DNA of 64,000 nt from Poa pratensis (GCA_947311845.1 CAMZMU010000080.1:44380359-44444358), one strand, 5' to 3'; positions 22,735 to 34,635 are shown, counted from the first letter of the stretch. Made by a program: numbers and translations. The notes: a model not told the origin generated them from the letters alone.

Positions 22735-23126
22735 GTCGCGGCAACTCTCATCCTGTCATCCACAACTTGAATGAGAGTGGACTTTGACGGCATGTAGGGT
22801 CCGTTATTGGGCGTGCGCCGACGTTGAACCGTGACAGGGAAAACAGCCATTCCTGGAATGCTTGGGTGCATAGATTGCATGCATTGGGAGTGGAAAGAAT
22901 TGTCCTTTTACTTGGCAGGGGCAGTAGCAGGGACATGTAGGAGAGTGCACCGTCATACTTGAAGCGGTGGCATCTCAAGATCTCTGAATTTGGCACTCTT
23001 TTTTCGGCATGGCAGGATCTCATAATGATATCAACGTGCTTCAGTGATCTCCGGTATTCGCTAGGCTTGCCGAGGGCAGTGCTCCAATGGTCAACTTTGA
23101 GATCAATGGAAACCCATACAAAGGGG
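22735..23126 (+). repeat. Tandem duplication, copy 1 (392 bp)
   Basis: Starts GTCGCGGCAACTCTCATCC and is immediately followed by copy 2 at 23127. It covers the GCIDCMHWEW part of the transposase. Confidence 0.92.
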
Positions 23127-23724
23127 GTCGCGGCAACTCTCATCCTGTCATCCACAACTTGAATGAGAGTGGACTTTGACGGCATGTAGGGTCCGTTATT
23201 GGGCGTGCGCCGACGTTGAACCGTGACAGGGAAAACAGCCATTCCTGGAATGCTTGGGTGCATAGACTGCATGCATTAGGAGTGGAAGAATTGTCCTTTT
23301 ACTTGGCAGGGGCAGTAGCAGGACATGTAGGAAAGTGCACCGTCATACTTGAAGCGTGGCATCTCAAGATCTCTGAATTTGGCACTCTTTTTTCGGCATG
23401 GCAGGATCTCATAATGATATCAACGTGCTTCAGTGATATCCGGTATTCGCTAGGCTTGCCGAGGGTAGTGCTCCAATGGTCAACTTTGAGATCAATGGAA
23501 ACCCATACAACAGGGGATACTATCTAGCCGATGACATCTACCCTTCATGGTCTAGATTTGTGAAGACAATCCGCAATCCTAATGACAAGAAAACTCGTCG
23601 GTTTGCTCAACAACAAGAGGCCGCTAGGAAGGATGTGGAGCGAGCATTTCGTGAGCTTCAATCTCGTTGGGCTATTGTTCGGCACCCTGCTAGAACATGG
23701 AGAAGGAGATCATGTGGGAGGTGA
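22850..23724 (+). pseudogene. Decayed Harbinger transposase, partly duplicated
   Basis: Motifs of the DDE transposase are readable in pieces: GMLGCIDCMHWEW at about 22855-22893 (first copy), repeated at about 23247 with a stop replacing the W; then SQDL-stop-IWHSFFGMAGSHNDINV and [20 protein letters not shown] (about 23365-23505). The best-preserved part is [19 protein letters not shown] through [20 protein letters not shown] and [10 protein letters not shown] (about 23515-23705), which covers the DD and E regions. At least two in-frame stops and several frameshifts are present. Homology is to plant transposon protein/HARBI1-type nucleases. Confidence 0.85.
23127..23512 (+). repeat. Tandem duplication, copy 2 (about 386 bp)
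   Basis: Near-identical to copy 1 with a few one-base deletions (for example GTGGAAAG to GTGGAAG, GCAGGGAC to GCAGGAC, AGCGGTGG to AGCGTGG). The high identity suggests the duplication is younger than the decay of the transposase. Confidence 0.92.
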
Positions 23725-24414
23725 TGACCGTTTGTGTGATCATGGACAACATAATCGGTTAGGATGAGCGTGATGACAATATGGTCTTCGACCATGGGTG
23801 GGAATTTAGATGCATCATAAAGCTACCCACGGATCCACGATCAACTTCAGAATGATTTGGTTAAGCATATGTGAATTCACCTAGGAAACCAGTAGTGTCT
23901 TCTCTCCATTTTATTTCATTGTGCAAACTATGTTGTTTATTTTATTCTATTTTTACTGTGCAAACTATGTTGTAAAATTATGAACCATGTTGTTTATCTA
24001 TTTTGTATTTTGTGTACTATCTATTTGATATTTCTTTGTAAATTTGTGCAAAATTGGGGCAAAAAGAATGGCCAGGCCCGGACCAGGGGCAAAAAATGCG
24101 GCGGGCCGTTGGGTTCAACCCCCACCCCAAACGAACACAGGCTACTTTCTTGTCCGCGGACCACCCAAACGGAACAAAACGGACACATTTGGAGATGCCC
24201 TTACAGCTAATCAGCTCCAAAACTGATCTACCAGCCAGTCCAGAGTAAGTAAAATTGTCAAACTGAGCTACAGCATTAGATGATGGAAATCAATAGGGAT
24301 TTTACAATAATACAGAACCAATTTACAATTACAACAAACCGACGACCATTACAACATCGGTCGATGATAAGATATCAGACACCAAATAGAACTTTGCATT
24401 TAATTAACCGAACA

Positions 24415-27400
24415 TCATAGACCAGGTGTTGTTAAAGCAGATTGCAGCACATCTTCAAGGTACTTCTCTGCAGCTGCATACTGCCTCTTTTTGTCCTCTA
24501 TAGCTAGCGCGGCTAGAGCTTTATCCTGATTACAGTTGCCAGAGATTACCAAGAATAAGCAAAGGATTCCATCGGAAGTAAAAGGAACAAAACAGAAGGC
24601 AAAAGGCATACTGGAGGCAAATCCTGGTAGCTTCGTAATGTGTCTGCAATGGGTTTAGTCTTCCTTTCAAGATCCTTCTTATGCTCTGCCATTTCCATCA
24701 ACACACCATGATTGATTTCTGGGGTATATCCCACTCGGTTAAGCATTGCCTGGTAGAAAAAAGGAGACAGTGAATCTAAAGGTACCAAAGTATATTTCCT
24801 AATCAGATGACACTGTTACCAAGTACACCGCAAAGTTGGCCCCAAAAGGGGCACGGATAGCTCAGATAGCTAAGGCACAAACGTAAAGACTGACAAGCAT
24901 CTGCTTTTTGCTGAAACTAGAGCATTGCTGAGATAAGAATCTGACTTCTGCCTGAACCTTAGAACCAATATTTTGTACTCCCTCCGATCCATAATAAGTG
25001 TCACAGTTTTGAACTAATCCATCCCAGTTCAAAACTGCGACACTTATTTTGGATCTGAGGGAGTAGTAAAAATTAACAACATCGGACCTTGATGAATTCT
25101 CAATTTATGATGATACGGAGTATAACTTAGTATATCACTAGCTAAAAATCACAATACTGGAAACAGATGATGCATGAGCATATCAATTATCAAGAAAATA
25201 TGTGAACCCAAGTTCCAACTATTAGTTGGATGAAAATATTATAGTACTGTAGCTGAATGTCTCAGTTCATCAGTCCGACATGCATAAGTAAATTTTGGTC
25301 CCATCACACAATTCTCATGTCTGGGTGAAAATATCAAAGCCATGTTAATTCCACCAGGGAATGAGAAGTGATCACTAGCAGCACCATATTCCACCTCTAC
25401 AAAGGCTTGCCTATTAAATCTTATGACAGGTTTCTGTCATGGGTGTAGATTAGGGGGTGTGGACTTTCGGACTACGGTTAGCCAAGTATGGCATCCACAC
25501 TTTCAGTTAGTTATAGGAAAGATATCAAGTAGTCTATCCATCGCGCAGCTATGGATTATGTTCAATTACAGATTGGAGTTTGTTATTTTCAATCTGTACC
25601 CAACCGGCTATATAAAGCCAGATCTTGTATCTTCCTACTCAAGCAATACGAATCTAATCTGGTATCTCCCTCCCCCAAGGTTCATCTCTCTCGTGACATC
25701 TATGACCCCAAACCAAGCAGACAGTCACCTGGCCATCCTCCCAGTGGTATTTACCATGTCGAGCACCTTGGTACGTAGAAGTTTCATCCTTGTCAGGAAA
25801 CAAATCCCTCAAAAGCAACAATGAACAAACAAAACTAGCTGAAATGCAAAGCCCACACCGGAACACTGGCTTTTAAATATGCCTCTGACCTGTGTGTCAG
25901 GTACTAGAGGGAGAAGATAAGGGAGATGATTGGATGGCTATGATGAGAAGAACCTGATATACGGCCGTCTTTATTTTCACTCTTTTACTGCTTTTACTTT
26001 TGCGTCCAAGTTAAGTCTATGTAATCCTTAGGCTTTATAAGCCCTTGTAACCAGAGAAGAAGGGTATCAATCATTTCTGCCAAACTATTGAATTATATCA
26101 CTATACATATGTAATATATACATAGTTCTCCTGCTTTCCCCAATTCTTTGTGCTTCATCCCCCTTGATTCCATGTAAGACCCATCCGGGATCTAACAAAT
26201 GGCATGAGAACCTCTCCTTTCCTGGCAACAGATGATCTGGGTGAAATTTTGGTTAGGGTTGGTATTTGGCTGTAAACCCTCGATCCAAATCCCATCCACA
26301 AAATCGAGTGTCGACGTATAAGGATCATGGTCGACCATGACCACCCTGCAGCATGGCGTTCTTCTTCTGGAGGGAAGCCTCGGTATGCACATCGAGGCTG
26401 TGGGCATATGGTGTTCGAGGAAATGGCCGTGCGCAAATTCTCGCCGTCCTGTCGACTGTCCCCTGAGTAATGGTGGCTGAAATGGTGGTGTGGCTTCTTC
26501 CAGTGTAGTTCCAAGTTATGGTGCTGGATTTTCGTCTCTTCCTGGACATTCTTTCGATCTGAAGATGGGGCGGCTCTGCCAGAGCGTGAAGCAGGAAAGG
26601 TTGGACAGAAAGCAGCTCAAACATCCAATTAAGCAGGAGGAAGATCGAATGGGGAAGGAGAAGGTTAAGTTGTGGCTTGACTCCTCGCCTGGTCTGACCT
26701 CTGCTGCCCCCGAAGCTGCTCCACCCAGTTCCTCCACTGCCCCTACCTCTCTGATCCGCACCCTGGCATTCGTTTTCATCTCAAAGTCCACCGCCGCCGC
26801 CATCGATGTCGTCGTTGTCAGCACGCCCCCGAGCAGGCTTCCTGCTGCATCAACCACCACCACCGCTGCCGTCGTCACTGTGCCCACGAGCGGCCTTCCA
26901 GCTGCAGCGACCACCACCCCTGCTGCCTTCGTCACCGCTACTTCCATCGGTGTTTCTCCTGCAGCAACCACCACAGAAGCCCCCTATGCGCCTGACACTG
27001 ACAAAAGCCAAGTTGGTGACCAAAATCATCCAACTGTTGATGGCAGTGACGTTGGTCATGTGAATCATCTCTGCTCCTAGAGTCCTGAACTTTCTTCGAC
27101 ACACAGTCAAAGCCAATAAGGGAACACAGGATATTGCACTCTTTATTACTGCTCAAATCAGTACCACTGGGTATCAACCTGTTCATAACAATTTGGTGAT
27201 CTGACATTGTTGATTATCTTGATACACTAGAGATTATGTCGCTCCTTAGTATGCCTCCTTGAAACTAAATATTCGCATAGGAGCATCAACTCCGTGATGC
27301 ACCACAATTGGAGACAAGCGTGTTTTCAAGAGGGATGGAATGTCAGGTGCTAGAAGGAGAAGATTGGAGGGCTAGCATGAGAAGAACCTGATCTACAGCT

Positions 27401-29849
27401 GTCTGTTTTCACCTTTTTACTGCTTTTACATTTGTGTCCAGGTTAAGTCTCTAATCCTTAGGCTATATAAGCCTTTGTAACCAGAGGAGAGGGGTATCAA
27501 TCATTTCTGCCAAAATGTTGTAACTATATCAAAATTTTCAATTTCTCATTCTTCCTGTTCTTACCATTTCCACAATTCTCTGTACTTGATCCCGTCCGAT
27601 TCCATGTCAGACCCATCCAGGATTTGACACTCTGCCTCTTCAAGTTGACAAATACACTGACAGAATTGATTCGGAAGTGCTACATTCATTTTGACAAACA
27701 TACATTTACACCCTTTATAAATCACTAACACAAGGAACTTTTAAGATGCCAGAGTTGACAGTTTATAGAGAACACCATTGGCTTTAGAGCAGTGCATGAT
27801 GTCAATACTCGATACAAGCTTGTTACGGAGTAGAGGGCCAAATATAGCAGGTCGATATCAAGAACTAAGAGCCTGTTTGGTTTCCGGCCACAGTTTGCCA
27901 GGCTATAATATTCCTATGGTTTGTGTGTCATAGAGTCAACTTTTTGCCAAATCTTGCCACAATTGTGGCCAACTTTTCTTAGCCACACTTTTTTGTCAAT
28001 CAAGGAAGTTATCTATGAACAAAAGATGTCCTGATTTCATACTCGGATTAAACAACTTGCCAGAAATACCAGTTACCTTGTAATTTGAGACCTGGAGGAC
28101 ATATTGCCGTTCCTTTGAGTCCATCATGACCAGCTTTGTCTGCCAGTCTGTCATTTGCTCCACTTGTTGCTTCTCAACATCATTTTTAAATTTTTCCAGC
28201 ATCCTGCAAATACATTATTGTAGGTTACATTTTTCTCAGAAGATCTAGGTGGTGATAATTGGTAGGTAATCCTTATGTAGCTAATAAAGAGCAATTATCA
28301 ACTCACTTCTTGAGCTCAGTAAGCTTGGTGATGGCCTTCCTTGTGTAATCAAGAAGTGCCTTTGACTCTTTATGCACTTTGTCCCTCTTCTCCTCCACTT
28401 CTGCTCTCCTCAGCCACAAATCTGCACTGGCGACCACAAAGCTGCAAAGCCACCATTTCAAACTTATAAGAAAAACTGAAGCACCGAGAATCACCTGCAT
28501 ACTCCCGACTACCCCCAAACATTAATACCCTCCGTTCAGTACGGTTGCCAAGATAAATATCAGATACGACCCAAGCTCAACCTTATCTCAGACCAAGAGA
28601 AGGCCCAGCCTGCACCAGACTCCAATCCTTTGAAAGAGCTAGGCTCGATAATTGTTCATATGCATAGGCTCACCTTAATTGCTTTCCCCAGCTTATATTC
28701 ATTTGTGCTTCCCAAGGCACGCCTTTTTTTCCAAACACTATTATCCTACCCTCACTGAAAGCAACCACACCCTTTCCTCATGTCATATGTGTCTTTGTGC
28801 ATCAGAGCATCCCTGCTTCTACCAGGTCCATCTCTCAGAAACCCCTCGGTCGAGTAGATTGTTACTTTGTACTTGCTAGTCAAATCCCTAGCTTTATTTA
28901 AACAGTTAAAGCCTTCTTATTTCTTCGTCTTTTTTGTAAGTTGTTTTCGTGTTATTTTGGTGCCGTTGTCTCAGATTGATACTGTGCATTTTCCCACTAC
29001 TATGCAAATTGCTTCGACTGGATCAACAACCAATATTCAGGATTCCCCACTATGAATGTTACAGTGTTCCAAGCTTGAGCCTGAATCGGAGCTCGGTCGG
29101 GCTGGGTTCGAGTATGTTCAGAGATCAAGCCAGGCCTGACCAATTTTGAAGATAAAGCTGCAGAATGTTGAAGTAATGCGCAGTCTGGACAAGGAAGCTC
29201 AAACGCAAAGCTAGCAGGGAGTTTACAGGCCTGATTTTTTCTATACGGCTAAAACACCGACAACTCCCGCAAACACCCTCACTGAAATGGCACATTCATC
29301 GGAGTTCATTCAGTTTCGAGGTTAAGATCAGAAACCATGAACAATTTTTCCCATCAGAGGCCTAGATCTAACACCCAATAAGTCGACGAGAGAAAACAAA
29401 ACGAAACTCAGAACCCTAGCCGCGAGTCACCTGCTCATCTCGGTGTCGCGGATGGCCAGGAGGTTCGCGACAGCAGCGACGGCGCGCGCGGCCGAGGCAG
29501 CAGGCGGAGGGAGCGCGTCCCGCGCGAGGCCGGCCCGCTCCAGCGCCTCCCGCAGGCGCGCCGCCTCGGCCCGGTACTCCGCGGCCTGCGCACGCAGCCC
29601 CGAGGCCGCGATCCCCGCCGCACGGGAGCGCGCCTGCGATGCCGCCGCGAGGGCGCGGAGGTATGACACCCCGCGGGGCGTGGGGTCGGGCCCCAGCGAC
29701 AGCTCCGAGGCAACCGCCCCACCACCGCCTCTCCCTCCCACTCCGCCCCCCTCCGCGGCCAGGGAAGCCAGCCACGCATTGACCTCGGCTACGGAGGCGG
29801 GTGCGGATGCCGGGGTGGCGGGGTCGAGGTGCTCCGCGGTGTGATCCAT
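24415..29849 (-). CDS. AUG1: Augmin subunit 1 (HAUS1 homologue), 5 exons
   Basis: Minus-strand exons: 29849-29431, 28441-28307, 28203-28077, 24749-24612, 24525-24415; all junctions are GT-AG and phases fit to give 930 bp (309 aa). The product matches plant AUG1 from end to end: EVNAWLASL, SQARSRAAGIAASGLR, AVANLLAIRDTEMS, EVEEKRDKVHKESK with LLDYTRKAITKL, MLNRVGYTPEINH, KTKPIADTLRSYQDLPPDK and ALAALAIEDKKRQYAAAEKY. It is mostly predicted coiled coil. Augmin binds spindle and phragmoplast microtubules and recruits gamma-tubulin so that new microtubules branch from old ones. Exon 1 is very GC-rich (a common grass feature) and encodes an Ala/Gly-rich extension (GGGVGGRGGGG) that accounts for the slight extra length. 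Intron 3 (24750-28076) is 3.3 kb and hosts an LTR element and a Stowaway MITE; introns 1, 2 and 4 are 989, 103 and 86 bp. The gene appears intact. Confidence 0.95.
24978..25063. mobile_element. Stowaway MITE (86 bp) in AUG1 intron 3
   Basis: Ends CTCCCTCCGATCC and GGATCTGAGGGAG are inverted repeats, with internal AATAAGTGTC/GACACTTATT also paired; TA flanks both sides (24976-24977, 25064-25065). The whole element is one long hairpin, typical of Triticeae Stowaway elements. Confidence 0.93.
25417..25890 (+). other. Possible LTR fragment in AUG1 intron 3
   Basis: Contains CCGGCTATATAAAGCC at about 25603 followed by an AATACGAATCTAATCT-like leader, resembling an LTR promoter region. A partner LTR and target duplication were not found. 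Low-certainty call. Confidence 0.3.
25895..26197 (+). repeat. 5' LTR of the AUG1-intron element
   Basis: TGTCAGG...TCTAACA; contains a probable TATA-like GGCTTTATAAGCCC at about 26031-26044. Confidence 0.85.
26490..27080 (+). CDS. 196-aa Ala/Thr-rich open frame inside the non-autonomous LTR element
   Basis: Open from 26490 to 27080, with a Lys/Glu-rich first third (KQERLDRKQLKHPIKQEEDR) and an Ala/Thr/Pro-rich remainder. That part holds three imperfect repeats of about 21 residues, each with LPAA or SPAA followed by a TTT/TTTP run and a valine-rich segment. No known domain is recognised. It could be a captured host fragment or a relic of a gag region; it may well not be expressed as protein. 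Confidence 0.4.
   Translation: MASSSVVPSYGAGFSSLPGHSFDLKMGRLCQSVKQERLDRKQLKHPIKQEEDRMGKEKVKLWLDSSPGLTSAAPEAAPPSSSTAPTSLIRTLAFVFISKSTAAAIDVVVVSTPPSRLPAASTTTTAAVVTVPTSGLPAAATTTPAAFVTATSIGVSPAATTTEAPYAPDTDKSQVGDQNHPTVDGSDVGHVNHLCS
27341..27629 (+). repeat. 3' LTR of the AUG1-intron element
   Basis: TGTCAGG...TTTGACA; diverged from the 5' LTR by many substitutions and small gaps, so the insertion is old. Confidence 0.85.
27868..27995. mobile_element. Possible Tourist-like MITE end in AUG1 intron 3
   Basis: GAGCCTGTTTGGTT at 27870-27883 matches the consensus end of grass Tourist elements. The interior has paired TTGCCA and TGGCCA motifs, but the opposite TIR is not clear, so this may be truncated. 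Confidence 0.4.
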
Positions 29850-31950
29850 GGCTGGTAGGATGGTTGAGCGGCCGGCGAGACGGAGAGGCTTATGCCAATT
29901 TATGCCTGATAGTACAATTCAAAAGCCCATTACCATTTACCAGTCAGAAATTTAAATTGACTCCCAACTCATATGCTCGTGGTTGAGTAAAAAATAAAAA
30001 TAGACTTGGAAACGAACATATCCAAATGTTTTACATACGTACCAAGTTTCGAGATGAAATGATATATGGCGGTTGTGTGTAAAGAAGACAAATCAGTGGT
30101 CAAAATAGGATTTCAAAAATAGATTTTTAAGCATTGATTTTGTTATTTTTGCACTGAGCACCACATGTGTCATTTCATCACGAAACTTGGCATGTATTGA
30201 ACAAACATTTATAAGTTTCGTCACCAAATTTTTGAAATATTTTCTTTTAAAAAAATTGACCAGCAGAAGATGAGCTCCAGAGGCAAAACGTCTTCCCCCG
30301 TTACCAATGTGCTACTTGTGGTAGTATACTATCCAAATGCCCGTTACTAGGTTTGGTTATCCATGTAAAAAAGAAGGATATCACTAGAATCCCTAGATTC
30401 ACGGGGAAAGGAATAGATTTCGTGAAAGGTAATATTAGAAGTCCACGGGTAATGTATCCTTCGTGTTAGGGCAACTCCAAAACGTCGACTCATTTGGTTT
30501 GGAACTGTCTGTTTCTATTCCCGTGGGCCAAAACTGTTATAAACGATGAAGCGGAAGATCAACCAACGGGGACACAAGATTTAACGTGGAAAACCCCTCC
30601 AACAATGGAGGAGAAAAAACCACGGGCGCCAGCCAGCAATACTTAACTATATCGGGTGAGGTTACAAACACCGGAGATTTACAACTTGCGACTTATCCCA
30701 ACCGGCGGCTTACAAGATGAATATATGGTGGTAAAACCCTAAGTCGGGTGCAGTCCGACTCGACAACGACCCAAGCCTCCCGACGACGGGCCTCCGCTTC
30801 GCCTCGAAGTTAGCCTTTATCTTTATATGAATTTGGATCACATCAAAATAACAAAAACCACGACCCAACGCGGCGACGTTTTCTGTCTGCATACCCATTT
30901 CCGTCCAAAATTTGAGTCGGATTTGCGTCTGAGCCAGTCACGCTCGCGTCCGGCCCATGTCCGCCCCGGAGCTAGATCCCGCTGTCAGCCTCTCCAATGG
31001 CCAACCACCACCTTTAATGCAGCGGGAAAGGTCCTTAACCTCAGCGAGCCAAACCCTAGAACCGCCCTCCCCATCCTCTCCAGCTACGGCTGCCGCATCT
31101 CCTAACTCTTTCCCCGAACTCCAGGACGGATCAGTCGCCGTCGCCACCGTCTCAGCATCTTCTAGACAAGGTCGAGCTCACGCGCTAGAACATGTTCAGG
31201 CGCTACCATGACAGCTTATCTCGCCGCAACGAGGGCCCCTGGGCCGGTGAGCTGCCAAACCGCTGGCTCTGCGCCGGCTGTCAGAGCAGGTGAGGACCAT
31301 GGGGGCGCGTACTCCGGCGTCCCGACCCCGAGGAGGAGGCGTATGCCGCGGGAGTCACGGGTGTCACTTTCTCCCCCGTCGCACCTGCTACCAATGAGGA
31401 GGAGGACGAGGACTCCGAGTTCTCCAGGACCAGCGAGGAGGATGTCGGGCAGGACGAGGATGTCGGCGACCCGGTTCTATAGTAGACCCATGGAGCGCTC
31501 ATTCGAGACGCTCGACGCCGACAAATCCCGGTGATCCGTGCTCGTCTGCGAGCTCCGGGCGCAGACAGTTGTTGAACCGGCATAGGCGGCCCACGAACCG
31601 CGGACTGCGGGCTGTGCGATCCACCGCAAGCGTGTGCGCGAGGCCACGACGGCGGACGGGGCAAGCAGCTCCCGCTGAAGCTCTATTATCGCCAGCCAAT
31701 TTTTTTAAATTCTGTCTTTGGGGCCGGTCGTTCTCGAGGAAGAGCCAGGAAGACGGCATGCCCAAGCGTCGCCCACACGCGGCTAATTTTGTTAAAATTG
31801 GCGGAATCTCCATTGCCCACACCAGAGGACAACGACGAACGAGTAGTTAGCCAAATACTGCGTGTAAAATCTATCTAGTAGATGAAATTATGTTTTATTT
31901 ATGTAATGTTTGAAGTTTATATATATAAATTAGTTCAAATTGTTGGATCA
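29850..31950. other. AUG1 upstream region and unassigned repeats
   Basis: 29850-30000 is the likely AUG1 promoter and leader. 30000-30280 is AT-rich with CCAAGTTTCGAGATGAAATG and an inverse-like CATCACGAAACTTGG about 130 bp later, suggesting a small inverted-repeat element. At 30467-30482 GTTAGGGCAACTCC resembles a Harbinger left end with TTA, but no right end was found. 30900-31560 is GC-rich with several overlapping open frames and no recognised motif. Confidence 0.4.
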
Positions 31951-32270
31951 AAAAAGGGCAGGGCCGGGCCGGGAAAATCTGGGGCCCTGTGCCAAATTGT
32001 AAAATGGGCTCTATTTCCTCTTTGTAAAAATTTAACAACCAATTTCTACTGAAGTGTCGATCGGGATTGGGGGTGGGTGATCGGTAGATTGCAAACGAAG
32101 AGAAAGTCACGAAGGACCAAAACACGAACCGGAGCTGGACACTTTCGTCGGGTTCTCATGTCGCTAGCTTGATCGATCGACAAGTTGGACTCTCGTACGA
32201 TTTTCTGAGCCAATCTTAACCGTTAATTCCGTTTTATATGGATACGTTTTATATTAAATATTTATCTCTA

Positions 32271-34436
32271 TCTCTACTATCTAAAAAGTACGAAGTGTCC
32301 TTTCGTCAAGCCTCTCGCTTTGTTTTTTTTCTCCACGCATGTTTCCTTCGTCAAGCCTCACGGTTTTTTTTCCCGCTCCGGCCAAATCAAATCTCGCTAA
32401 GGAAACTCTTTACGGTAAGGCATCAATCAGCAATTATTACACGCGTCAGTCAAATCTCCCTAATCTAGCCAGTCAGCATTAAAACGTACAGGTCAATCAA
32501 AGGATTGCATGGAGCGAAACCTACCAAAACTGTCTGTAATTATTAAATGTCACTAATTACAGGCTGAATTCCATCTCCCTAATCTAGCCAATCAGCATTA
32601 AAACGTACAGGAAATCAAAGGATTGCATGGAGCGAAACCTACCAAAACTGTCTGTAATTATTAAATGTCACTAATTACAGGCTGAATTCCAATCAACGTA
32701 AGATTGCATGGAGCGAAACCTACCAATACTATCTGACAAACCAATAATAATATGGCACTAATTATTTCTATGCCGGTTTTTGGACTCACTCCCTCGCGTC
32801 CTGTCGTCGCTTTCCGTTCATCGCTCCCAGCCTACCACCACATACCGTAATTATCTCCCGAAAACCACACGCCCTCTAGCATCGTCGCCCGCCATCAGCG
32901 CGTCCAAGATCCTGCCCCGACCCTTCTACTGCTGCAATGAGTTCTACGATATTAAGCTATGACTTCTCAAGCAATTTAGGCTCGAGCAATTTTTTTACAA
33001 CTCAGTTATGCATGTACTCCTGAAGAAATATGAACTTATAGAATGTATCTAAAGGTATGAATGAGTTATAGAATTTTTCGTACTTAAATGTTGTTTAGAG
33101 TGTCCTCTAAGCTCTGTACAATATTTCCCATCTTATTCACAATAGCTCTTTTTTCAGAAAAGCATGACCTGAATATTGACATGCTCATTTCTCTTCTACC
33201 GGTAGCTTCTTGGCAGCCACATCTCGACCACCACGCGGTGTTGTGGCCATGGATATGGACCAGGGTGAGAGGGAGCCGGTGCTGGGGCAGGGGTATAAGT
33301 AGCTGGTGCCACCGACAGTAGAGGGTCGTCGTGGTAGTTTGTTAGTGGTGGCTCGTGGCCACGAGGGAGGTTAGTTAGGTGATCTGTTCATCTGTGTGAT
33401 TTTCAGAGATTTTACACTTTCAGGCTTTCAACCAACAGTTGTCTTGCATGAATATAATGCACTCTAGAATATTACATTTTATGGGGGAATCTTATCTTTA
33501 ATAAAACGTTATTTATTTTCCATCAGGAGTCTAGACTGATGCATACAATGCTTGATGCACTATTTAGTTTCACGAGGTAGGAACTTCCCATCTGAACTGG
33601 CATTTAGCTAACTAGATCTTATCTTTTGCTTTGGGTGTTGATACAAAGTTACAAACATGATTTCACTTCCGATTGGAAGCACATGAAATCTGCATAAAAG
33701 GTATATATAGCTGCATAATTGGTTAAATTTCATATGCTCTTTGCTAGGCTATTTGTTAGTTATAATTTTGCCTTGCCTCCTTGAATTGACTTCTTCTTCT
33801 ACTATTTTTTTGTCTCTGTATTTCTTATCTCCTATATTTGCAATTTTGTACATAGAAGACAATTATTTTGCTCCGCTTAATAGTTCCTAACTCGTAAGCA
33901 TGCAGGAGGATGACGATGCTATGACCGCTTGGTGCAGAACTGAAAGCAGGTTGTTACTATAGTTTGAAAGAGCGTTACAAAGGGGTGTAATGGAGGGTGC
34001 GGGAATGCAGGCGCAAAGTGTCGTGCACTTATAGTACAGACGACAGAGGAGATACCGAGTGGAAAGCAATAACCTCAAATTTGAATTTAGGATTCATGGC
34101 AATGCCAGTCTGTGATGATCTAATGTAATATAAGAGTGCATTCTCCGGGTCTCTATAACCTGGGCAGTTTGATTGTGAACATGTTTGATTGCGTGTGGAC
34201 TGGGTCGGCCTGACAAAATCTCAATAATAGTTATACAAAGTCATCCGTGATCTCAGTTTTTGAGGTAAACGAAAGGAACAAATTGTGATACTGAAATCAT
34301 ATTTTTGTAGCAACTATCAACCATAATTTTTGGTTTGGTCATTTTTGTCTCCTCCTATACCAATGAGAACCTACTTTACGCGACTTCATGAGAATATTTT
34401 GTTCTCTCCCGTTACAACGCACGGGCAATTAGCTAG
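32271..34436 (+). mobile_element. Helitron B (2,166 bp), nested in the hAT element
   Basis: It starts TCTCTACTATCTAAAAAG after A (32270) and ends TTAGCTAG before T (34437), with hairpin CCCGTTACAACGCACGGG at 34408-34425, about 11 bases from the end. No Rep/helicase coding is seen, so it is non-autonomous. The interior includes an about 118-bp tandem repeat near the left end; a T/A-rich section from 33400 to 34400 shows no coding. Confidence 0.87.
32454..32740 (+). repeat. Tandem repeat in Helitron B (period 118-119 bp, about 2.4 copies)
   Basis: Unit starts ATCTCCCTAATCTAGCC at 32454 and again at 32573; GGATTGCATGGAGCG recurs at about 32502, 32620 and, partially, 32701. The first two copies are nearly identical (AGTCAGC versus AATCAGC, one small gap); the third is truncated and more diverged. 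Confidence 0.9.
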
Positions 34437-34635
34437 TTAGTAGCTTAAATAGAAATGTATACGCCTAGTCACTGTGTGGTATAGTCCGCAGGCATCACGA
34501 TGTTCTCTCTCAAAAAACAAAGGCATCACTTTGGCATGCGAAGGTTAGTGCATCGATTTGACGATTTCCCCTCAATAAAATATTGTATGTGTGACTAAAC
34601 TCATTTTTTCAAACAATTGACAAAACTAATATACG

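Larger units (their letters stand above)
21979..24200 (+). mobile_element. Harbinger element (2,222 bp) with TTA target duplication
   Basis: It begins GGGCATCTTCAACG (21979) and ends GGAGATGCCC (24200), inverse to each other, with TTA on both sides (21976-21978 and 24201-24203). Subterminal sequences rich in GGACA and CCGTTT (AAACGGACA, GTCCGTTT-like) are seen at both ends. The interior holds a decayed transposase with a tandem duplication. GC-rich open frames at 21910-22320 and 22420-22650 could be ORF1 remnants, but no motif is clear. Confidence 0.88.
25895..27629 (+). mobile_element. Small non-autonomous LTR retrotransposon in AUG1 intron 3 (1,735 bp)
   Basis: Two LTRs in direct orientation, 25895-26197 (303 bp) and 27341-27629 (289 bp), both start TGTCAGGT and end AACA/GACA. 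Shared internal blocks include TAATCCTTAGGCT, ATATAAGCC or TTATAAGCC, and GGGTATCAATCATTTCTGCC. The 5' LTR is followed by ATGGCATGAGAACC, a degenerate initiator-Met tRNA primer-binding site, and the 3' LTR is preceded by the purine tract AAGAGGGATGGAA. Flanking pentamers CTGTG (25890-25894) and CTCTG (27630-27634) differ at one base, consistent with an old target duplication. No gag, integrase or reverse transcriptase is recognised inside. Confidence 0.85.

Noticed and set aside
26490..27080. 196-codon ORF as an independent host gene
   Set aside because: It sits entirely within an LTR element in an AUG1 intron and has no known domain.
30467..30482. Harbinger left end GTTAGGGCAACTCC
   Set aside because: No matching right end or second TTA found within several kilobases.
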